From Streptomyces sp. NBC_01428 (GTDB lineage Bacteria > Actinomycetota > Actinomycetes > Streptomycetales > Streptomycetaceae): DNA of 64,000 nucleotides. Location: assembly GCF_036231965.1 (NCBI RefSeq), contig NZ_CP109499.1:1736001-1800000 (forward strand), in the 5' to 3' direction. Shown piece by piece: positions 59,441 through 64,000 of this stretch. Position numbers and translations under genes: made by a program. The stretch's first letter is position 1. Each line of letters begins with the position of its first letter. The notes beneath the pieces are model-generated. The model did not search any database. It was not told the DNA's origin and saw only the letters and a list, made by a program, of their open reading frames with translations.

Positions 59441-60187
59441 TCAGTCCCCGGCGAGGTCCAGCAGGGCGAGCGCCGACGGCACGTCCGCCACGGCGCTCAC
59501 CCCGTCCGGCAGGGGCGGACGGCGGACGACGACCACGGGCAGGGCGAGGTCGCGGGCGGCCGTCAGTTTCGCGGACGTGGCGGCTCCCCCGCTGTCCTTG
59601 GTCACGAGGACGTCGATGCGGTGCCGGAGCAGGAGTGCCCTCTCGTCGTCAAGGGTGAACGGGCCGCGGGCCAGCAGCACTTCGGTGTCCGGCGGCAGCG
59701 GCGGGTCGGGGGCCTCCACCGACCGGACGAGGAAATGCGGTCCGGACAGGTGCGCGAACGCGGCGAGACCGAGCCGGCCCGTGGTGAGGAAGACGCGGCG
59801 GCCGAGGCCGGGCAGCAGTGCGGCGGCCTCCGTGAGGGAGCCGGCCTCGTGCCAGCGGTCGCCGGGGCCGGCCTGCCAGCCGGGGCGGCGCAGGACCACC
59901 GCGGGGACACCGGTGGCGGTGGCGGCCCGTGCCGCGTTCGCGGTGATGCCGGAAGCGAACGGATGGGTCGCGTCCACGAGAACGTCCACCCGGTGCTCTC
60001 GCAGCCACCGCGCGAGCCCGTCGGCCCCGCCGAACCCTCCGGTCCGTACGTCCCCTTCGACCGCGCTGGGCCGGGCCACGCGCCCCGCCAGCGAGGTCGT
60101 CACCCGTACGCCGGGACGCGCGGTGAGTTCGGCGGCGAGCTCACGCGCCTCGGTCGTGCCGCCGAGGACGAGGACGTGGGGGGACAT
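59441..60187 (-). CDS. cobK: precorrin-6A reductase, CobK
   Basis: A 248-residue reductase: VLVLGGTTEARELAAEL at the N-terminus, VDATHPFASGITANAARA, FLTTGRLGLAAF, and VTKDSGGAATSAKL. It uses NADPH to reduce precorrin-6A in aerobic cobalamin synthesis. It lies near cobF but is separated by the MFS fusion gene and is on the other strand. Confidence 0.93.
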   Translation of the reverse strand: MSPHVLVLGGTTEARELAAELTARPGVRVTTSLAGRVARPSAVEGDVRTGGFGGADGLARWLREHRVDVLVDATHPFASGITANAARAATATGVPAVVLRRPGWQAGPGDRWHEAGSLTEAAALLPGLGRRVFLTTGRLGLAAFAHLSGPHFLVRSVEAPDPPLPPDTEVLLARGPFTLDDERALLLRHRIDVLVTKDSGGAATSAKLTAARDLALPVVVVRRPPLPDGVSAVADVPSALALLDLAGD

Positions 60188-60272
60188 GGCCCGAGCCTAC
60201 GGGGGCGCGCCGGCGGGTTCCGGACGCGCCCCCGCCGCTCGCGGTCAGGGAGGCAGGGTCGATCGGCCCCGG

Positions 60273-61856
60273 TCAGGGAGCCAGGCGGAAGACGCCGTAG
60301 GAGAACGGCTCGGTGGTGATCGTGCCGTCGGGGTGCGCCTCGACGCCCCGCGCGAGCAGGGCCGGGCCGACGGTCACGTCACGGAGGGTGCAGGTCTCCG
60401 GCCGTCCGCTCGGGTTGACGGCCACGAGGTACGAGTCGCCGCGCGTGTAGACCAGCGGATAGCCGGAGTTGAGCACCTCGACCGGCCCGTGCGTGCCCAG
60501 TTCCCGGTGTTCGCGCCGGAGCCGGATCAGGGCCCGCACCTGGTGCAGCAGCGATGTGTCGTCGGCCCGCTGCGCGGCCACGGACGGCCGGTCGACGGCC
60601 GGGTCGAGCGGCAGATACAGGTCCTCCTCGGCGGCCGTGGAGAAGCCCGCGCTCGGTCCGTCGTCCCACTGCATCGGCGTACGGGAACCCTGGCGCGCCT
60701 CGTCGCCGAGCTGACTGCCCTCCTTGCTCGGCAGCCCCGGCAGATACCGCATGCCGATCTCGTCGCCGTAGTAGATGACGGGCAGGGAGGGCCAGGTGAG
60801 CTGGAAGGCGAAGGCGGGCGCGACCATGTCCCGGGTGCGGGTGCCGCACACCAGCCGGGAGAAGTCGTGGTTGGCCGTCGGGAGAGCCACGTAGCCCGCT
60901 CCGGCGATGGCCGTGTCGGCCTCGCGCCACGCTTCGAGGAACTCCCGCATCGAACCGTCGCCGTCGGGTCCGAAGAAGCAGGGGTCCTCGCCCCAGACCG
61001 GGTTGTGGCTCCCCTGGGCGTTGCCCCACAGCGACCGCAGCGGGCGGCCGACGAAGTGGAGGAAGAAGTCGGCGTGGATCCCGGCGGGCACGGAGGTCTT
61101 GGGGTCGCCCCACTCGGAGAGCAGCGCCCGGTCCGGGTAGGTCTCGTCCATCCACGCCCGCGTCTCGCGCCACAGGGCGGCGGTGGCCGAGCGGTCGGGA
61201 TCGTCCTTCACCAGGGAGAACGCCATGTCGACGCGGAACCCCGCGACACCGCGGTCGAACCAGTACGCCATGATCTCGCGCAGCGCCGCCCGGTTGGCGA
61301 GGGGCCCCGGGGCGTCGACGGGCTGGCGCCAGGGCTCGGCCGGGTCCGGGCGCGCGTAGCCGAAGTTGAGGGCCGGCTGGACGGGATAGAAGTTCGGCAG
61401 GTAGTACCCCGGCCGGGTGCCGGGCGAGGGCACCCAGGCGGGGCTCGGCGCCTCGGTGGTGTCGGCCCAGATGTAGCGGTCGTCGCCGGGATCGTCGGCC
61501 GAGGCCCGGAACCACGCGTGCTGGTCGGAGGTGTGCCCGGCGACCAGGTCCAGCATGACCCGGATGCCGCGTGAGCGGGCCTCCTCGACGAGGGTGGCCA
61601 GGTCGTGGTTCGTGCCGTAGCGGGGGGCGACGGTCCGGTAGTCGCTGACGTCGTATCCGGCGTCCGCGAAGGGCGAGGCGAACAACGGGCTGAGCCAGAC
61701 GGTGTCGACGCCGAGCCACTCCAGGTACTCCAGCCGGTGCAGCACGCCGGGCAGGTCCCCGATGCCGTCCCCGTCGGTGTCGGCGTAGGTCTGCGGATAG
61801 ATCTGGTACATCACCGCGTCCGCCAGCCAGGCGGGCGGCGGTTGGATGTCCGCCAT
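60273..61856 (-). CDS. GH13 alpha-glucosidase
   Basis: A 527-residue alpha-amylase-superfamily glucosidase. QIYPQTYADTDGDGIGDL, DTVWLSPLFASPFADAGYDV, VMLDLVAGHTSDQH, GFRVDMAFS (nucleophile Asp), LLSEWGDP (acid Glu), and TANHDFSRL give all GH13 conserved regions. It removes glucose from malto-oligosaccharides or related alpha-glucosides, and has no signal peptide. AGAAGG lies upstream of the ATG at 61856. A LacI-type palindrome upstream predicts repression without substrate. Confidence 0.93.
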   Translation of the reverse strand: MADIQPPPAWLADAVMYQIYPQTYADTDGDGIGDLPGVLHRLEYLEWLGVDTVWLSPLFASPFADAGYDVSDYRTVAPRYGTNHDLATLVEEARSRGIRVMLDLVAGHTSDQHAWFRASADDPGDDRYIWADTTEAPSPAWVPSPGTRPGYYLPNFYPVQPALNFGYARPDPAEPWRQPVDAPGPLANRAALREIMAYWFDRGVAGFRVDMAFSLVKDDPDRSATAALWRETRAWMDETYPDRALLSEWGDPKTSVPAGIHADFFLHFVGRPLRSLWGNAQGSHNPVWGEDPCFFGPDGDGSMREFLEAWREADTAIAGAGYVALPTANHDFSRLVCGTRTRDMVAPAFAFQLTWPSLPVIYYGDEIGMRYLPGLPSKEGSQLGDEARQGSRTPMQWDDGPSAGFSTAAEEDLYLPLDPAVDRPSVAAQRADDTSLLHQVRALIRLRREHRELGTHGPVEVLNSGYPLVYTRGDSYLVAVNPSGRPETCTLRDVTVGPALLARGVEAHPDGTITTEPFSYGVFRLAP

Positions 61857-61940
61857 GGAAGCGGCCCTTCTCTCGGACGTCGGCAGGGCAGGAGGACACG
61901 GCCGCGGTGAGCGGGCGCGCCGCGTCAAGCTAACAGTGCA

Positions 61941-61952
61941 GAAAGCGCTTTC
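61941..61952. promoter_or_regulatory. LacI-type operator of the GH13 gene
   Basis: GAAAGCGCTTTC, a 12-bp perfect palindrome with central GC, lies 84 bases before the start codon. Confidence 0.65.
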
Positions 61953-61984
61953 CAAGAGCGCTGGGGCGGAGACGTGAGGCCGGT

Positions 61985-62025
61985 GTCGGAAAGATCCGCC
62001 GTGTTCCGCGGCGGATCTTTCCGAC
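61985..62025. terminator. terminator of the TauE/SafE gene
   Basis: A long stem pairs about 61985-62000 with 62010-62025 around a GTGTTCCGC-like loop, after the stop of the minus-strand permease gene. Confidence 0.75.
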
Positions 62026-62057
62026 GCGTCACGACTGCCCCGGCCGGGCGGTCCGAC

Positions 62058-62831
62058 TCAGTGCAGGAGCAGTTGGATTCCGCCCACCACCGTCGCCGCG
62101 ATCACCAGGCGTTCGAAAAGCAGCTGGTTGATCCGGTTCACGGCCCATTTCCCGAGGAACGCGCCCGGCACGACGAAGACGGCCAGCGCGGCGTCCAGCA
62201 GCAGGGAGTGGCCGTCGATCAGTCCGAGTCCCGCGCTGAAGGGCAGCTTGGACACGTTGACGATCAGGAAGAAGAAGGCGGAGGTGCCGAGGAAGCCGAG
62301 CTTGCGGAAGCCCGCCGAGAGGAGATACATCGACATCACGGGGCCGCCCGCGTTGGCGACCATGGTGGTGAACCCGCCGAGCACGCCGTAGGAGCGGGCC
62401 TTGACGCGGCCCGAGCGCGTGACGACGGCGTCGGGTTCGTCGTCCTGGACGGCGGCCCTGCGGCGCCACACGGTGACCGCCGCCATGAGCAGCAGGATGG
62501 CGCCGATCGACGTCCGGACGACCGCGTCGTCCGCCCACACCAGGAACACGGTGCCGAGGACGACTCCGGCGGCGACCGCGGGGAACAGCCGCCACAGCGT
62601 GGGCCAGTGGGCGTGGCGCCGGTAGGTGAGGACGGCGAGCACGTCGCCGACGATCAGGATGGGAAGCAGGACGCCGGTCGAGGCGCGGGCGGGCAGTACG
62701 GCGGCGAAGATCGCCAGGCTGACCGTGTTGGCCCCGCTCACGGCGGTCTTGGAGAAGCCGACGAGCAGGGCCGCGGCGGCCAGGGCGGCGAACTCCCAGC
62801 TGGATATGTGCCAGAGCGTCATTGTGTTCAT
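62058..62831 (-). CDS. TauE/SafE-family permease
   Basis: A 257-residue membrane protein with about eight helices: LVGFSKTAVSGANTVSLA and YGVLGGFTTMVANAGGPVMS are the duplicated TauE/SafE (formerly DUF81) signatures. Such proteins export sulfite, sulfoacetate or related organic anions. The ATG at 62831 begins MNTMTLWHISS; an ATG three codons further is also possible. Confidence 0.88.
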   Translation of the reverse strand: MNTMTLWHISSWEFAALAAAALLVGFSKTAVSGANTVSLAIFAAVLPARASTGVLLPILIVGDVLAVLTYRRHAHWPTLWRLFPAVAAGVVLGTVFLVWADDAVVRTSIGAILLLMAAVTVWRRRAAVQDDEPDAVVTRSGRVKARSYGVLGGFTTMVANAGGPVMSMYLLSAGFRKLGFLGTSAFFFLIVNVSKLPFSAGLGLIDGHSLLLDAALAVFVVPGAFLGKWAVNRINQLLFERLVIAATVVGGIQLLLH

Positions 62832-62939
62832 GCGGGGACCGATGCTATGCCCACGCAACTCGCCCGCGTAAGGAGCGTCTCGCCGGACGGCTCCCGGGCG
62901 GGCGGAACGCGGGCGCCGGTCAGGCCGTGCAGCGCGTAC

Positions 62940-64000
62940 TCAGTCCGTGTAGCGCGTGCGCAGCTCCCGCTTGAGGACCTTCATGCTCGGGCCGAGGGGC
63001 ATCTCGTCGGCGAACTCCAGTCGGCGCGGGTACTTGTGACGGCCCAGATGGTCCTTGGACCACTCGGCGATCTCGGCCGCGTCGGCCGTGGCGCCCTCGG
63101 CGCGGACCACGACGGCGCACACCTCCTCGCCGTGCAGCTCGTCCGGCAGGCCGATCACCGCGACCTGGGCGACGGCGGGGTGCCGCATCAGCACCTCCTC
63201 GACCTCGCGCGGATAGATGTTGTAGCCGCCGCGGATGATGACGTCCTTCTTGCGGTCGACGATCCGCAGGAAGCCGTCGTCGTCCTTGGTGCCGAGGTCA
63301 CCGGTGCGGAACCAGCCGTCGACCACGGCCTCCGCGGTGGCCTCGGGCCGGCCGAGGTAGCCGGAGAAGACGTTGTGGCCCCGGATGACGACCTCGCCCA
63401 GTTCCCCCGGGGGCAGCAGGTCGATCCGCCCCTCGACCTCGGCCCGCGCGATCTCCGCGTCGACGCCCCACAGCGGGTGGCCGATGGTGCCGGCCCTGGT
63501 GCCGAACAGCGGCTGGTTGACGGTGGCGGTCGGCGAGGTCTCCGACAGCCCGTAGCCCTCGTAGATCCGCGCGCCGAACGCCGCCTCGAACCGCTCCAGG
63601 ACGGCGACGGGCAGGCTGGCGCCGCCCGAGATGCAGAGCCTCAGCTCGGGCAGGGCCGCGGCGCCCGCCGCCGCTGCCGCCAGGGCGACGTACATCGTCG
63701 GGACGCCGTGGAAGGTGTTGACGCCTTCCGCCACCATCAGCTCGATCGCGCGCGCGGCGTCGAACCGCGGCAGCAGGACGAGGGTGGCGCCCGCGCGCCA
63801 GGTGGAGTTGAGGGAGACGGTCTGCCCGAAGGCGTGGAAGAGCGGCAGGGCTCCGAGGGCGATGTCGTCGGGGCGGATGTCGTTGGCGTCGAAGGCGTTG
63901 ACCGTCGCGTTCATCACCAGGTTGAAGTGGCTGAGCACGGCGCCCTTGGGGACGCCGGTGGTGCCACTGGTGTAGAAGACGACGGCCGGGTCGTCGGCGT
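62940..64000 (-). CDS. AMP-forming acyl-CoA synthetase/ligase, 5' end outside window
   Basis: The C-terminal 353 residues of an ANL-superfamily adenylate-forming enzyme. The phosphate loop TSGTTGVPKGA is near the window edge; GYGLSETSPTATVN, VIRGHNVFSGYLG, WFRTGDLGTKDDDGFL and DRKKDVIIRGGYNIYP follow; the catalytic lysine segment near the end reads GPSMKVLKREL. It activates a carboxylic acid, probably a fatty or aromatic acid, and transfers it to CoA. The start codon and promoter lie outside the window. Confidence 0.93.
   Translation of the reverse strand, partial: ADDPAVVFYTSGTTGVPKGAVLSHFNLVMNATVNAFDANDIRPDDIALGALPLFHAFGQTVSLNSTWRAGATLVLLPRFDAARAIELMVAEGVNTFHGVPTMYVALAAAAAGAAALPELRLCISGGASLPVAVLERFEAAFGARIYEGYGLSETSPTATVNQPLFGTRAGTIGHPLWGVDAEIARAEVEGRIDLLPPGELGEVVIRGHNVFSGYLGRPEATAEAVVDGWFRTGDLGTKDDDGFLRIVDRKKDVIIRGGYNIYPREVEEVLMRHPAVAQVAVIGLPDELHGEEVCAVVVRAEGATADAAEIAEWSKDHLGRHKYPRRLEFADEMPLGPSMKVLKRELRTRYTD

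Overview
The window is 64 kb of high-GC actinobacterial DNA, almost certainly Streptomyces. The reasons are GC-rich third codon positions, two SARP-family regulators that both carry the rare TTA codon, a complete whiE-type spore-pigment type II polyketide synthase cluster, monomeric isocitrate dehydrogenase, and Tat or Sec secreted proteins. All names rest on motifs and architecture read from the sequence; no database search was possible.

Left region (1-6.1 kb). A truncated acyl-CoA-dehydrogenase-fold protein and an aldehyde dehydrogenase lie on the minus strand. They are followed by a DUF2156 acyl/aminoacyl transferase, a small SARP regulator and a small secreted protein. The acyl-CoA dehydrogenase and aldehyde dehydrogenase probably belong to a pathway that continues outside the window.

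Probable C-nucleoside gene cluster (6.4-28 kb). Operon A (6393-10224) holds a PsuG/IndA-family C-glycosidase, a HAD phosphatase, an MFS exporter, a cupin and a tautomerase. A large SARP-NB-ARC-TPR regulator follows. Next come a secreted protein built from 13-residue DEGPN repeats and an ATP-grasp-fold protein. Operon B (16749-20005) holds serine O-acetyltransferase, a cysteine-synthase-like enzyme, a second cupin and an EamA exporter. Operon C (20580-27392) holds a bicupin, an AsnB-type amidotransferase, a PrpF-like isomerase, an acyl-CoA-dehydrogenase-fold flavoprotein without the usual catalytic Glu, a dihydroorotase-like amidohydrolase and a flavin reductase. A MarR regulator follows. There is a phosphatase and an exporter but no pseudouridine kinase, so PsuG probably works in the synthetic direction: a ring made by operons B and C is joined to ribose 5-phosphate, dephosphorylated and exported. 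No NRPS is present, unlike the showdomycin- and indigoidine-linked systems, so the base is probably made by an unfamiliar route.

Housekeeping block (28-39.4 kb). It contains a secreted GH78 alpha-L-rhamnosidase with LacI-like operators, an ABC exporter whose promoter has a SoxR-box layout and appears to give a leaderless message, a UPF0104 membrane protein, an enoyl-CoA hydratase, an MscS channel and icd.

Spore-pigment region (39.5-51.4 kb). whiE ORFs I-VII run on the minus strand (49417 to 44104) and the divergent FAD hydroxylase ORF VIII runs on the plus strand. Beside them are a second FAD monooxygenase, an O-methyltransferase and a secreted beta-helix protein. ORF VIII carries a collagen-like Gly-Pro-rich insertion.

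Right region (51.5-64 kb). It has two identical tRNA-Pro(GGG) genes, a Nep1-like secreted protein, a hydroxyquinol-degradation operon, two cobalamin genes (cobF, cobK), an MFS-winged helix fusion, a GH13 glucosidase with a LacI-type operator, a TauE/SafE permease and a truncated acyl-CoA synthetase.
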